NCBI RefSeq assembly: GCF_019968905.1
Contig: NZ_CP079946.1
Location: 4,092,001-4,156,000 of the forward strand
Source of the DNA: Corallococcus sp. EGB
GTDB lineage: Bacteria; Myxococcota; Myxococcia; Myxococcales; Myxococcaceae
Length of the DNA stretch: 64,000 nucleotides
Reading direction: 5' to 3'
Shown: positions 29,154-41,569 of the stretch, piece after piece
How positions within the stretch are numbered: the first letter of the stretch is position 1
How the letters are laid out: each line of letters starts with the position of its first letter
Notes under the pieces: generated by a model
What the model saw: only the letters and a program-made list of their open reading frames with translations
Told to the model about the DNA's origin: nothing
The model's database searches: none
Made by a program: the position numbers and the translations under genes

Positions 29154-30971
29154 TCATTCCGGGAGGCTGCGCGAGCGCACGTAGCGCCCCGGCGCCGCTT
29201 CAATGATTCGCAGCCCTCTCTCGCCGGGGACGCGAGCCGGGACGCGTCCGCCCGAGCGCGCGGACTGCCAACCGTCCCAGTCCGTCCACCATGAGCCCGG
29301 GCGCTCCACCGCGTCCTGGAGCCACGCGTCCGCGTCCGGAAGCGATGCAATCCCATCCGCGTCCGCGAATGACGCTGGCGCGTCCGATCCCAACGCAAAC
29401 GCATTCGTTTTGTCATCAGGCGTAATCCCAATTGCGTTCCCGAGCGACGCGAGTGCGTTTCCCGATGACGCAATCCCAGTCGCGTTTTCGGAGGACGCGG
29501 TTGCGTTCCCGGATGACGCACCCCCATGGGGCCTCGGGATCCAATGACGATACCTGTTCGCGGACGGCGGGTTGATGACGCCGGCGACATGGCCCGAGCC
29601 CGCGAGCACGAACCGCACGGGTCCCCGGTAGTGCCTCGCTCCCCGATACACCGAGCGGAAGGGCGCGATGTGGTCCTCCCGGCAGGCTTGCACGTAGAGG
29701 GGCGTCTTCACGCGGCCCAGGTCCAGGGGGACGCCCGCGAGCGATAGCGCGCCTGGCTGGACCAGGCGGTTGTGCAGGTACAGCTCCCGCAGGTACGTCG
29801 CGTGCGCGCGCGCGGGCATGCGCGTGGGGTCGGTGCTCCACGCGAGGAAATCGCTCGGGGCCGGCTCCCGACCGAGCAGGTAGTTGTTCACCACGAAGGG
29901 CCAGACCAGGTCCCTCGCCCGGAGCAGGTTGAAGGTGGTCATCATCTCCAGCCCCTCCAGATAGCCGCGCTCGCGCATGTGGGCCTCCAGCCGCTCCAAC
30001 CGCGGCGCGTCGATGAAGGCCCCCAGATCCCCCGGTTCGCTGAAGTCCACCTGCGTGGTGAGCAGCGTCGCGCTGGCGACGCGTGCGTCAGCCCGGGCGG
30101 CGAGCCACGCGAGCCCCGACGCCAGCAGCGTCCCTCCAATGCAGTAGCCCAGCGCGGAGACCCGCTCCTCGCCGGTGGCGCGGGTGACGGCCTTGAGCGC
30201 GGCGAGCAGCCCGTGCACGAGGTAGTCCTCCCACTCCACGTCCGCGTGCGTCTCGTCGGGGTTCACCCAGGAGATGAGGAACACCGTGTACCCGCGCTCC
30301 ACCGCCCAGCGGACGAACGAGTTCTCCGGGCGCAGGTCCAGGATGTAGAACTTGTTGATCCACGGCGGTACCACCAGCAGCGGCTGGCGGTGGACGGTGG
30401 GCGTGGTGGGCCGGTACTGGATGAGCTGGAACAGGCGCTCTTCATGGACCACGTCGCCCGGCGTGGTGGCCAGGTTCTCCCCCAGCCGGAACGTCCGCCG
30501 GTCCGTCATGCGCGTCGCCAGTTGGCCCTGGCCCCGCGCCAGGTCCTCGCACAGCGCCTCCAGTCCCTTGAGCAGGCTCAGGCCGTGGGACTCGCGCGCG
30601 GCGCGGAGCACCTCCGGGTTGAGCGCGGGGAAGTTGGACGGAGACAGCGCGTCGGTGAGCTGGCGCGCGTAGAAGCGGGCCTGGTGCGCCGTGTGCCGGT
30701 CCACGCCCGGCGCCTGGGCCACCAGGTCCTCCAGCCAGCCCGCGCCGGTGAGGTACGCGCGGCGCAGGCCGTCGAAGAAGGGCTGCTCGCTCCACGCCGG
30801 GGCCCGGAAGCGGCGGTCCGGCGCGGGAGGGGGGGACTCCGGGGGGACGCCCCCGCGCAGGGAGCGTCCCCACAGGTCGACTCCCGCCGCGAGCATCCGC
30901 TGGGGATCCATCGCCAGCCGGAGGAGGACTTCCAGGAAGGCGCGCCGCATGGGCTCCAGGGATGCGTCCAT
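29154..30971 (-). CDS. phaC: Class I polyhydroxyalkanoate synthase with a repeat-derived insertion
   Basis: 605 residues. The PhaC catalytic triad is in place: Cys277 in the lipase-box-like GYCIGG, Asp433 in REDHIAPF and His461 in GSGHVAGVINPP. The C-terminal block PGSWWTDWDGW is also typical. It polymerises (R)-3-hydroxyacyl-CoA into storage polyester on granule surfaces. Between His461 and the terminal Trp block lies a ~65-residue Asn/Ala/Ser-rich insert (about 481-546) built from degenerate repeats, absent from ordinary PhaC. AAGGAG precedes the ATG. It follows phaB by 12 bases, forming a phaB-phaC operon. Confidence 0.93.
   Translation of the reverse strand: MDASLEPMRRAFLEVLLRLAMDPQRMLAAGVDLWGRSLRGGVPPESPPPAPDRRFRAPAWSEQPFFDGLRRAYLTGAGWLEDLVAQAPGVDRHTAHQARFYARQLTDALSPSNFPALNPEVLRAARESHGLSLLKGLEALCEDLARGQGQLATRMTDRRTFRLGENLATTPGDVVHEERLFQLIQYRPTTPTVHRQPLLVVPPWINKFYILDLRPENSFVRWAVERGYTVFLISWVNPDETHADVEWEDYLVHGLLAALKAVTRATGEERVSALGYCIGGTLLASGLAWLAARADARVASATLLTTQVDFSEPGDLGAFIDAPRLERLEAHMRERGYLEGLEMMTTFNLLRARDLVWPFVVNNYLLGREPAPSDFLAWSTDPTRMPARAHATYLRELYLHNRLVQPGALSLAGVPLDLGRVKTPLYVQACREDHIAPFRSVYRGARHYRGPVRFVLAGSGHVAGVINPPSANRYRHWIPRPHGGASSGNATASSENATGIASSGNALASLGNAIGITPDDKTNAFALGSDAPASFADADGIASLPDADAWLQDAVERPGSWWTDWDGWQSARSGGRVPARVPGERGLRIIEAAPGRYVRSRSLPE
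29334..29534. repeat. Degenerate minisatellite inside phaC
   Basis: On the plus strand, units such as GCGTTCCCGGATGACGCA and variants (GCGTTTCCCGATGACGCA, GCGTTTTCGGAGGACGCG) recur at intervals of roughly 18-27 bases, all multiples that keep the phaC frame. The stretch is noticeably less GC-rich at third positions than its surroundings. It encodes the Asn/Ala/Ser insert. Confidence 0.7.
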
Positions 30972-30983
30972 CCGCGGGCTCCT

Positions 30984-31709
30984 TCAGTACATGTGCTGCC
31001 CACCGTTGATGGTGAGCGTGGAGCCGGTGATGAAGCCGGCCTTGTCGGAGGCGAGGAACGTCACGGCGCGGGCGATCTCGTCGGAGTGCCCCAGGCGGCC
31101 CACGGGGATGCGCACGCGAATGCGCGCCAGCTCGTCCGGAGGCACCGTGCGCATCATGTCCGTGTCGATGTAGCCCGGCGCGATGAGGTTGGCGGTGACG
31201 CCGCGGGCGGCGCCCTCACGCGCCAGCGCCAGGGTGAAGCCGTGCATGCCGGCCTTGGCCGCCGCGTAGGCCGTCTGGCCCAGCTGGCCCGTCTGCCCGT
31301 TGATGGAGCCGATGTTGATGATGCGGCCGAAGCCCCGCTCGCGCATCGGGCCCACCACCACGTTGCACAGGTTGAAGCACGAGGTGAGGTTCGTCTGGAT
31401 GACCTCGTTCCACTGCTCGGGCGTCATCTTGTGCAGCATGGCGTCCCGGGTGATGCCGGCGTTGTTCACCAGCACCTCGATGGGGCCCAGCGTGTCGACG
31501 ATCTTCTTCACGCCCACGGCGCACTGCGCGGTGTTGGCGGCGTCGAAGCGGAACGCCGGGATGCCGGTGCGCCCCGTGAAGCTCTGCGCCGCCTGCTCAT
31601 TCGCATTGTAGGTGACCGCCACGCGGTATCCCTGCTGCCGCAGGGCGTCGGCGCTCGCGGCCCCAATGCCGCGCGTTCCTCCTGTCACCACTGCCACGCG
31701 TCCACTCAT
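30984..31709 (-). CDS. phaB: Acetoacetyl-CoA reductase
   Basis: 241 residues of the classical short-chain dehydrogenase family: cofactor motif VTGGTRGIG, NNAG in VLVNNAGITRD, and the active site Ser in GSINGQTGQLGQTAY with the Y-x-x-x-K pair (YAAAK). The segment INGQTGQLGQTAYAAAKAG is characteristic of PhaB rather than FabG. It reduces acetoacetyl-CoA to (R)-3-hydroxybutyryl-CoA with NADPH, the direct precursor for PhaC encoded 12 bases downstream. No thiolase (phaA) is in the window. Confidence 0.93.
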   Translation of the reverse strand: MSGRVAVVTGGTRGIGAASADALRQQGYRVAVTYNANEQAAQSFTGRTGIPAFRFDAANTAQCAVGVKKIVDTLGPIEVLVNNAGITRDAMLHKMTPEQWNEVIQTNLTSCFNLCNVVVGPMRERGFGRIINIGSINGQTGQLGQTAYAAAKAGMHGFTLALAREGAARGVTANLIAPGYIDTDMMRTVPPDELARIRVRIPVGRLGHSDEIARAVTFLASDKAGFITGSTLTINGGQHMY

Positions 31710-31932
31710 GTCTGTCTCCGGGGTTGAGAGCTGCGCCAGAAGGACGCGGACGCCCGCCGGGTGTGAATGGCGCGACCCGAGCGGCCTGGCGTGGATTCAC
31801 AAGCGCGCGGGCGCGGACGTCCCTGGAGCGCTGCCTCGGGGGAGCGGGGGATCTGGGAAGGGTGGATTGGGATCCATCAGCTCCCGCGCCTCCGGGGCGG
31901 CACTCCACCGCAGCACCCGCGAGAGGACAGCC

Positions 31933-33075
31933 ATGACACAGCCGCAAGCACCCCAGGAGCGCCCGCAGGTCATCGTCGTCTTTCAAGGCGGCGGGGCGCT
32001 GGGCGCCTATCACGTGGGGGCCTATCAGGCCCTGGAGGAGGCCGGCCTGCGTCCGGACTGGGTCTCCGGCATCTCCATTGGCGCCTTCACCGCCGCGCTG
32101 GTCGCGGGCAACCGCCCGGAGCAGCGGCTCGAGCGGCTGGAGGCGTTCTGGCGCGAGGTGTCCTGGCCGGGCAGTGAGTGGGGCTCGCTCCTCAAGGGGC
32201 GCCTGCGCCAGCTCTTCAACCTGGGCAGCCACCTGACCAGCCTGCTCTTCGGTCAGCCCGGCTTCTACGCGCCCCGCGCGCTGTCCCCGCTGTTCGCGCC
32301 GCCGGGCTCGCCGGAGGCGCTGAGCTTCTACACCACCCGGCCCATGCGCTCGACGCTGCGGCGGCTGGTGGACTTCGACTACATCAACTCTCGCGCGACG
32401 CGGCTGAGCCTGGGCGCCACCCGCGTGAGCGACGGCCACCTGGTGTTCTTCGACAACACGCGCTGCGCCCTGGGGCCGGAGCACGTGCTCGCCAGCGGCG
32501 CGCTGCCGCCCGCCTTCCCGCCCAGCGTCATCGACGGGGAGCTGTACTGGGACGGCGGCTGCGTCACCAATACGCCGCTCAACGCCATCCTGGATGACCC
32601 GCCCCAGCGGCACTCGCTCGTCTTCATGATCGACCTGTTCGAGGCGCGCGCCCCGCTGCCGCAGAACCTGGACGAGGCGAGCTGGCGCATGAAGTCCATC
32701 CAGTTCGCGGGCCGCGCGTCGCAGCAGGTGGACCAGTTCGCGACCGTGTGGAACCTGCGCCGGACCTCGACCCAGGTGACGCGACACATGTCCGCGTCCT
32801 CGCCGCTCGCGTTCAGCGACGAGCCCCTGGCGAAGCCCGCGCCCAGGCTGGACATCATCCACCTGACGTACCAGCGCGGCGCGCACCAGATCTCCAGCAG
32901 CGACGCGGAGTTCTCCCGCGCCTCCATCGCGGAGCGCCGCGCGGACGGCTACCGCGACATGGCGCGCGCCCTGGCGAGCTCACCGTGGACGCAGTCCGTG
33001 GCGAGCGGCCCCCAGGCGTTCAGTGACGAGGCCCAGGCGCCGGCCGAAGGGGGCGCCGTCGTCCACCGCCTCTAG
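31933..33075 (+). CDS. Patatin-like phospholipase/hydrolase
   Basis: 380 residues. The patatin motifs are complete: oxyanion loop FQGGGALGAYHVG, nucleophile elbow ISIGAF (G-x-S-x-G) and the dyad Asp in YWDGGCVTNTPL. A ~100-residue C-terminal tail follows. Bacterial patatins hydrolyse phospholipids or other acyl esters. This type (with the PHA neighbours) is often annotated as DUF3734-containing and found beside phaB/phaC, so a link to PHA granule turnover is plausible but inferred. GAGAGG precedes ATG 31933. The divergent region with phaB (223 bases) holds both promoters. Confidence 0.9.
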   Translation: MTQPQAPQERPQVIVVFQGGGALGAYHVGAYQALEEAGLRPDWVSGISIGAFTAALVAGNRPEQRLERLEAFWREVSWPGSEWGSLLKGRLRQLFNLGSHLTSLLFGQPGFYAPRALSPLFAPPGSPEALSFYTTRPMRSTLRRLVDFDYINSRATRLSLGATRVSDGHLVFFDNTRCALGPEHVLASGALPPAFPPSVIDGELYWDGGCVTNTPLNAILDDPPQRHSLVFMIDLFEARAPLPQNLDEASWRMKSIQFAGRASQQVDQFATVWNLRRTSTQVTRHMSASSPLAFSDEPLAKPAPRLDIIHLTYQRGAHQISSSDAEFSRASIAERRADGYRDMARALASSPWTQSVASGPQAFSDEAQAPAEGGAVVHRL

Positions 33076-33111
33076 CAGCGTCCACCTGTCGCAACCCGAA
33101 GGAGCCATGCC

Positions 33112-33438
33112 ATGACCGAAGCGAAGAGAGTCGATCCGTATGCCCACTTGATGGACCTGGGGCGGGGCCTGCTGCACCAGGCCGTCGCCGTCCAGCGCTC
33201 CGCGCTCGAATACTCCCGGCAGTTCGTGGAGGGGGATGCCGCCGTGAGGCCGCTGCGCTCGCAGCACGAGGAGTGGGGGCGCAAGGCGCTGGAGACCCTG
33301 GCGCCGTTCTACGCGCTGGAGCAGCTGGCTCGCGAGCAGCTGCTCAAGGCGCAGGCCCACCTGTTCGAGCTGGCCGACGACACCCTGCGCAACCTCACGC
33401 TGCAGGGGGTGGAGCGCGGCGGGCACCGCTCCGCCTGA
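33112..33438 (+). CDS. Small helical protein, phasin-like candidate
   Basis: 108 residues, almost wholly alpha-helical and amphipathic (LLHQAVAVQRSALEYSRQFVEG; ALEQLAREQLLKAQAHLFELADD), with no Cys and no membrane helix. Size, composition and place in a PHA locus fit a phasin, a granule-surface protein, although I do not see a diagnostic phasin motif. AAGGAG lies just upstream, 36 bases after the patatin stop, so the two are likely co-transcribed. Confidence 0.7.
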   Translation: MTEAKRVDPYAHLMDLGRGLLHQAVAVQRSALEYSRQFVEGDAAVRPLRSQHEEWGRKALETLAPFYALEQLAREQLLKAQAHLFELADDTLRNLTLQGVERGGHRSA

Positions 33439-33461
33439 GCCTCTGGCGTCGTCAGACTCGA

Positions 33462-33500
33462 ACCCCGGGTGGCCCTGGCGCCGCCCGGGGTCTTGTTGTT
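33462..33500 (+). terminator. Terminator after the patatin/phasin-like genes
   Basis: Eight-base arms ACCCCGGG (33462-33469) and CCCGGGGT (33484-33491) with a 14-base loop, followed by CTTGTTGTT. It lies between convergent genes. Confidence 0.65.
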
Positions 33501-33508
33501 CCCGACCG

Positions 33509-34960
33509 TCAGCGCGAGGCCAATGGCAGACGCACGGCGGGGTCGCCCAGGAGCACGTAGCCGCCCAGGTCCTGGCGGAGCATCCACAGGTGCGAGCGCC
33601 GCAGCGGATCCACGGAGGAGGCCTTCCCGGCGCTCCGGGCCGCCTCCTCCTGGTCATACAGCGTGGTCAGCTCCAGGTTGGCCTGGTGGCCCCCGCGCAG
33701 CAGCCAGCTCAGTCCCAGGCCCACACGCCGCCCCCGCGCCAGTTGCTGGAGCGGCTCCAGGAAGCGGGACACCTTGCCCTGGCGGTGGTCGCGGTCCTGG
33801 AAGCCATACGTCCACGCCAGGTCCACGTGGCCGATGACCGCCAATGGCCCCTGGGGGTTGGCCAGCGCGGACTGCGGCAGCGCGGCGACGAAGGGGCGCT
33901 CCCCGGGCCGGGGCAGCGCCGCGGTGAGCGAGTCCAGCCTCCCGCTGAACTGGCCTCCCGCCTGCAACTGCTTCAACCAATGATGGAAGGCGCTGCGCGA
34001 CGGCGTGCCCGCGCCGAAGCACGCGAAGAGGAACCAGATGCCGCCGGGCAGGAACGGCCGTTGGGCCAGCGCCGCGCCATCCAGGTGCTGGCCCTCGCCC
34101 AGGTTGAGCGCTCCCTGGAGCGCGAGCTTCGCGTCGGTGCTCCGCCAGCCCGCGCGGGGGCTGCCCAGGCCATGGCTCATGGAGAAGAGCAGGGTGGGTT
34201 CCTGGAGCGCGGCCTGCTCCAGGAGCGCGTTGGCGCCGGGTTCTCCCGGCGCGCCCAGCTCCAGCACGTCCCGCGCGGGAAAGCGGCCCAGCTCCCGCGC
34301 CTGCCGCGCTGACGCGATGGCCGGGGCCACCAGCGACTGATAGCCCGTCCGCGTCGCGGCGGTGCCGTCGTGGACGGTGAAGAAGAGCGAGCGGGGCTGA
34401 CGCTGCGCGGACGGCGCGTTCTCCCAGCGCAGCACCTTGTCCACGTAGGCCGCGTAGTCCTCGTCGCGCCGGAAGGCCAGCCGCCCCACGTAGGCGTCGT
34501 GGGCCGCGGCCTGCTGCAGCTCGAAGGGCACCTGGTGGAAGTCCCCCAGGAAGAGCAGGTAGCGGGGCCGGTCCTCCACGGGCACCGCTTCGTCGTCCAG
34601 CACGACGCGCACCCAGCGGGTGAAGTCCTCCAGGTTCCGCCCCTCCGCGGCCAGCTCCGGGCCCACCCGGTACACGCGCACCGGGTGGCCATCCTGCTGT
34701 CCCTGCCGGTGGCGGCGCAGGGGGTCGATCAGCGCGAGCAGCCGGTCACCTTCCGGCCCCTCCGGCGCCACCAGCCCCCAGCGCTGCGCGGGCAGGGAGT
34801 TGGGGTCCTCGCCATCGTCCCACAGGTGGCTCTCCTCGCGCCCCCGCGCGTCGTCGTCGAGCGGGGCCCGTGTCGCGGCGTCGGCGGGCAGACCCTCGGG
34901 GGCCACCGGCTCGTGTGAATCGGCGTGGGACAACAACAGTTCTACGTTCTGCGTGCTCAT
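33509..34960 (-). CDS. CHAT/C25 gingipain-like caspase-fold peptidase
   Basis: 483 residues. The N-terminal ~55 are acidic and low in complexity. The rest resembles the peptidase C25/CHAT branch of the caspase-like clan: VGRLAFRRDEDYAAYVDKVLRWE (the gingipain-type V-G-R...D-K-x-L-x-W/Y-E strand-helix), candidate catalytic His263 in LLFSMSHGLGS and Cys314 in GIWFLFACFGAGT. It should be a cysteine endopeptidase; specificity is unknown. No signal peptide. Start 34960 has CAGGAG eleven bases upstream. It is divergent from two small genes that could encode partners or substrates, and a CHAT-STAND-WD40 gene follows 2 kb away. Confidence 0.75.
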   Translation of the reverse strand: MSTQNVELLLSHADSHEPVAPEGLPADAATRAPLDDDARGREESHLWDDGEDPNSLPAQRWGLVAPEGPEGDRLLALIDPLRRHRQGQQDGHPVRVYRVGPELAAEGRNLEDFTRWVRVVLDDEAVPVEDRPRYLLFLGDFHQVPFELQQAAAHDAYVGRLAFRRDEDYAAYVDKVLRWENAPSAQRQPRSLFFTVHDGTAATRTGYQSLVAPAIASARQARELGRFPARDVLELGAPGEPGANALLEQAALQEPTLLFSMSHGLGSPRAGWRSTDAKLALQGALNLGEGQHLDGAALAQRPFLPGGIWFLFACFGAGTPSRSAFHHWLKQLQAGGQFSGRLDSLTAALPRPGERPFVAALPQSALANPQGPLAVIGHVDLAWTYGFQDRDHRQGKVSRFLEPLQQLARGRRVGLGLSWLLRGGHQANLELTTLYDQEEAARSAGKASSVDPLRRSHLWMLRQDLGGYVLLGDPAVRLPLASR

Positions 34961-35142
34961 CTTGGGGATGGCTCCTGGCGCCACGCGCCCGGGAAGTCGG
35001 GCGTGTGAGGGCAGGACGCGGCGGAGGACGGCCGTGTGAGCCATGGATGTCTGGCGTTGGCATTCACACACAAACGGCGCGTGACGTCCTGTGGACGCAG
35101 TGCCCGGCATGTCGCCGTCAACCCAACCCCAGGAGCACGCCC

Positions 35143-35448
35143 ATGCAGTCAGCCGCACAGCTGTCCACGTACATCATCGCGTTCGCGGGTGCCGCCCGCA
35201 CCGCGCAGCGCCTCATGTCCTCGGGCATGGACCCGATGACGATCGCCGAGTACTACTTCGAGGTGAACCTCACGAGCGACTTCGAGATCAAGAGCGAGAC
35301 GGACGTTTCCCTCAACATCTGGCGCATGAGCATCAAGGAGAAGCTCACGCTCGACTACAAGGAGCACATGGGGCTCACCGTGAAGTGCACCATCAAGCCC
35401 GCGGCGGTGCTCGCGGCCCAGGGTGGCGCCACCGGCGGCGGTGCCTGA
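35143..35448 (+). CDS. Small beta-rich protein A of a tandem pair
   Basis: 101 residues: an N-terminal helix (LSTYIIAFAGAARTAQRLM), then beta segments with alternating charge (YYFEVNLTSDFEIKSETDVS) and a final strand LTVKCTIKP with a Gly/Ala tail. No family recognised. AGGAG stands seven bases before the ATG. The layout (helix, long beta-hairpin, L-T-V-K/R-x-x-x-K/R-P strand) is shared with the next gene, so the two look like diverged paralogues. Divergent from the CHAT/C25-like peptidase. Confidence 0.75.
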   Translation: MQSAAQLSTYIIAFAGAARTAQRLMSSGMDPMTIAEYYFEVNLTSDFEIKSETDVSLNIWRMSIKEKLTLDYKEHMGLTVKCTIKPAAVLAAQGGATGGGA

Positions 35449-35498
35449 AGCCAGTCGTCGGTCTGACTGGAACACGCTGAAGCAAGACACCCCCGTCG

Positions 35499-35529
35499 CC
35501 GCCGGTGCTTCGTTGTGGAGCACCGGCGG
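35499..35529 (+). terminator. Hairpin between the two small genes
   Basis: Perfect 11-base arms (35499-35509 and 35519-35529) with a 9-base loop and no T-run, 50 bases after the first stop and 41 before the next ATG. It may attenuate read-through or stabilise the upstream mRNA. Confidence 0.5.
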
Positions 35530-35570
35530 TGGCGGTCCGCCATCCACCCTTCTTCCTCCCATCCCATCCC

Positions 35571-36008
35571 ATGGCAAAGCCCAACCCCACGCCTGACCAC
35601 GCGCAAGTCCTCATCCACGACCTCATCCTGGCCGTCCAGTCCTCGCTGGACATCGCGGAGGAGACGGCCCGCAAGCACTATTCCTTCTCCGTGGTGGAGC
35701 TGGAGGTCTCCGCGAGCTTCGAGTTCGAGATGACGGAGCAGGACAGCGACATTCCCGAGGACAAGCCGCAGCCCAAGCGCTGGTTCTCCCTCTTCGGCGG
35801 CGGAGCCAGGAAGGACCACTCGCGCCTGCATGATCTCAACGAGAAGGACTCCAGCAAGCTCACGGTGCGCATGCTGTTCCGCCCTGGAGGCAAGCACCTG
35901 GCGGGCGGCGCCGCCGAGGCCACCGAGGCCACCGAGTCCGCCGACAACAGCGCCCCCGCGGAGGAGGCGCCGGCCGAGCCCGCGCCGCGTCCGTCCAAGC
36001 GCAAGTAG
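35571..36008 (+). CDS. Small beta-rich protein B of a tandem pair
   Basis: 145 residues. A helix (AQVLIHDLILAVQSSLDIAEE) leads into YSFSVVELEVSASFEFEMTEQD, an inserted loop with FSLFGGGA, and the closing strand LTVRMLFRP, then an Ala/Glu/Pro-rich tail. This parallels the preceding small protein. No family recognised. The ATG at 35571 is preceded by a pyrimidine-rich stretch without a clear Shine-Dalgarno. Confidence 0.72.
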   Translation: MAKPNPTPDHAQVLIHDLILAVQSSLDIAEETARKHYSFSVVELEVSASFEFEMTEQDSDIPEDKPQPKRWFSLFGGGARKDHSRLHDLNEKDSSKLTVRMLFRPGGKHLAGGAAEATEATESADNSAPAEEAPAEPAPRPSKRK

Positions 36009-36026
36009 ATGCCCGGACGACCCCGG

Positions 36027-36065
36027 AGCCCGCGGCCTTGTGCAGGCCGCGGGCTCTTCGTGTTT
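36027..36065 (+). terminator. Strong terminator after the small gene pair
   Basis: Perfect 11-base arms AGCCCGCGGCC (36027-36037) and its complement (36045-36055), 7-base loop, followed by CTTCGTGTTT. Lies between convergent genes. Confidence 0.75.
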
Positions 36066-36097
36066 CAGGGGCGGCATGGAGCCCGCCGGGGGGCGCG

Positions 36098-36736
36098 TCA
36101 CTTCTTGTCCAGCAGCCGCAGCGCGCGCTGGTAGTAGGTGTCGCGCGAGGCCTTGCCGTTGTAGCCGCCGTTGATGCGCCGGGTGATGGCGTCGAACTCG
36201 CCCTTGTCGGCGTGCTTGTTGAGGTCGCGGCTGTTCCAGAACCAGGCGGCGGTGCGGAAGCCCACGTCCAGGTCGGCCGCGCGCGCGGGGTTCTCCTCCA
36301 GGTCCAGCTCCAGTGCCTTGCCCGCGGCGCGGTAGTTGGCGCGGCCGGTGATCTGGATGGGCCCCCGGCCCTTGTAGCGCATGCCGTCGCCCGGCTTGAC
36401 GTTGCCCAGGTCCTTGCGCCGCTCGTAGGCGCGGCCGGACGCCAGCTCCTCGAAGTAGCGGAACTCGGCGCTCTCGTGCGCCAGCTGCGCCAGGAACGCG
36501 GCCTGGCGGCGCGGGGTGTTGATGCCCGCCTCGGACATGGCGTCGTTCAGGTGCGGCAGCACCTCTTGCGCGCGCGCCCTGGGCAGCCGGGGGAGGAGCG
36601 AACGCAGCTGCTCCAGCGTCAGAGCCTGGAAGCTCTCGCCTTTCGGCTCGGCGGGCCCGGCGGGCTCGGAGGAGGCGTCGGACTGCGAGGGTTTGGAGGA
36701 CTTGGGGGACTTGGAACCAAAGCCGAAGAATGCCAT
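36098..36736 (-). CDS. GH19 chitinase/endolysin-like glycosidase
   Basis: 212 residues: a Ser/Pro-rich N-terminal ~38 residues without a signal peptide, then a GH19 catalytic domain of phage-endolysin size. It shows FLAQLAHESAEFRYFEE (catalytic Glu in H-E-S), YKGRGPIQITGRANY (second conserved block) and a C-terminal NGGYNG. GH19 lysins cut peptidoglycan or chitin. The absence of a signal peptide and of phage genes suggests delivery by another route, self-lysis or a defence effector. GGGAG precedes the ATG. It lies downstream of the CHAT-STAND-WD40 gene on another start. Confidence 0.88.
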   Translation of the reverse strand: MAFFGFGSKSPKSSKPSQSDASSEPAGPAEPKGESFQALTLEQLRSLLPRLPRARAQEVLPHLNDAMSEAGINTPRRQAAFLAQLAHESAEFRYFEELASGRAYERRKDLGNVKPGDGMRYKGRGPIQITGRANYRAAGKALELDLEENPARAADLDVGFRTAAWFWNSRDLNKHADKGEFDAITRRINGGYNGKASRDTYYQRALRLLDKK

Positions 36737-36832
36737 CGGGCGGACTCCCGGGGTGTTGGCGCCGGCGGCGGCCGGGCCGTGGGTGTCTGGAAGACGCCGG
36801 GTGTCCGGGCGTTGTGAGGCCGGCTGTGGGGT

Positions 36833-41565
<4,733 letters not shown>

Positions 41566-41569
<4 letters not shown>

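Noticed and set aside
33440-33475. tRNA-like GGTTCGAGTC on the minus strand
   Set aside because: No matching T-stem, acceptor or anticodon arm; the bases belong to the terminator after the phasin-like gene.
36098-36736. Prophage remnant
   Set aside because: The GH19 gene is phage-like in size, but no integrase, tail, holin or attachment-site repeats are seen nearby.
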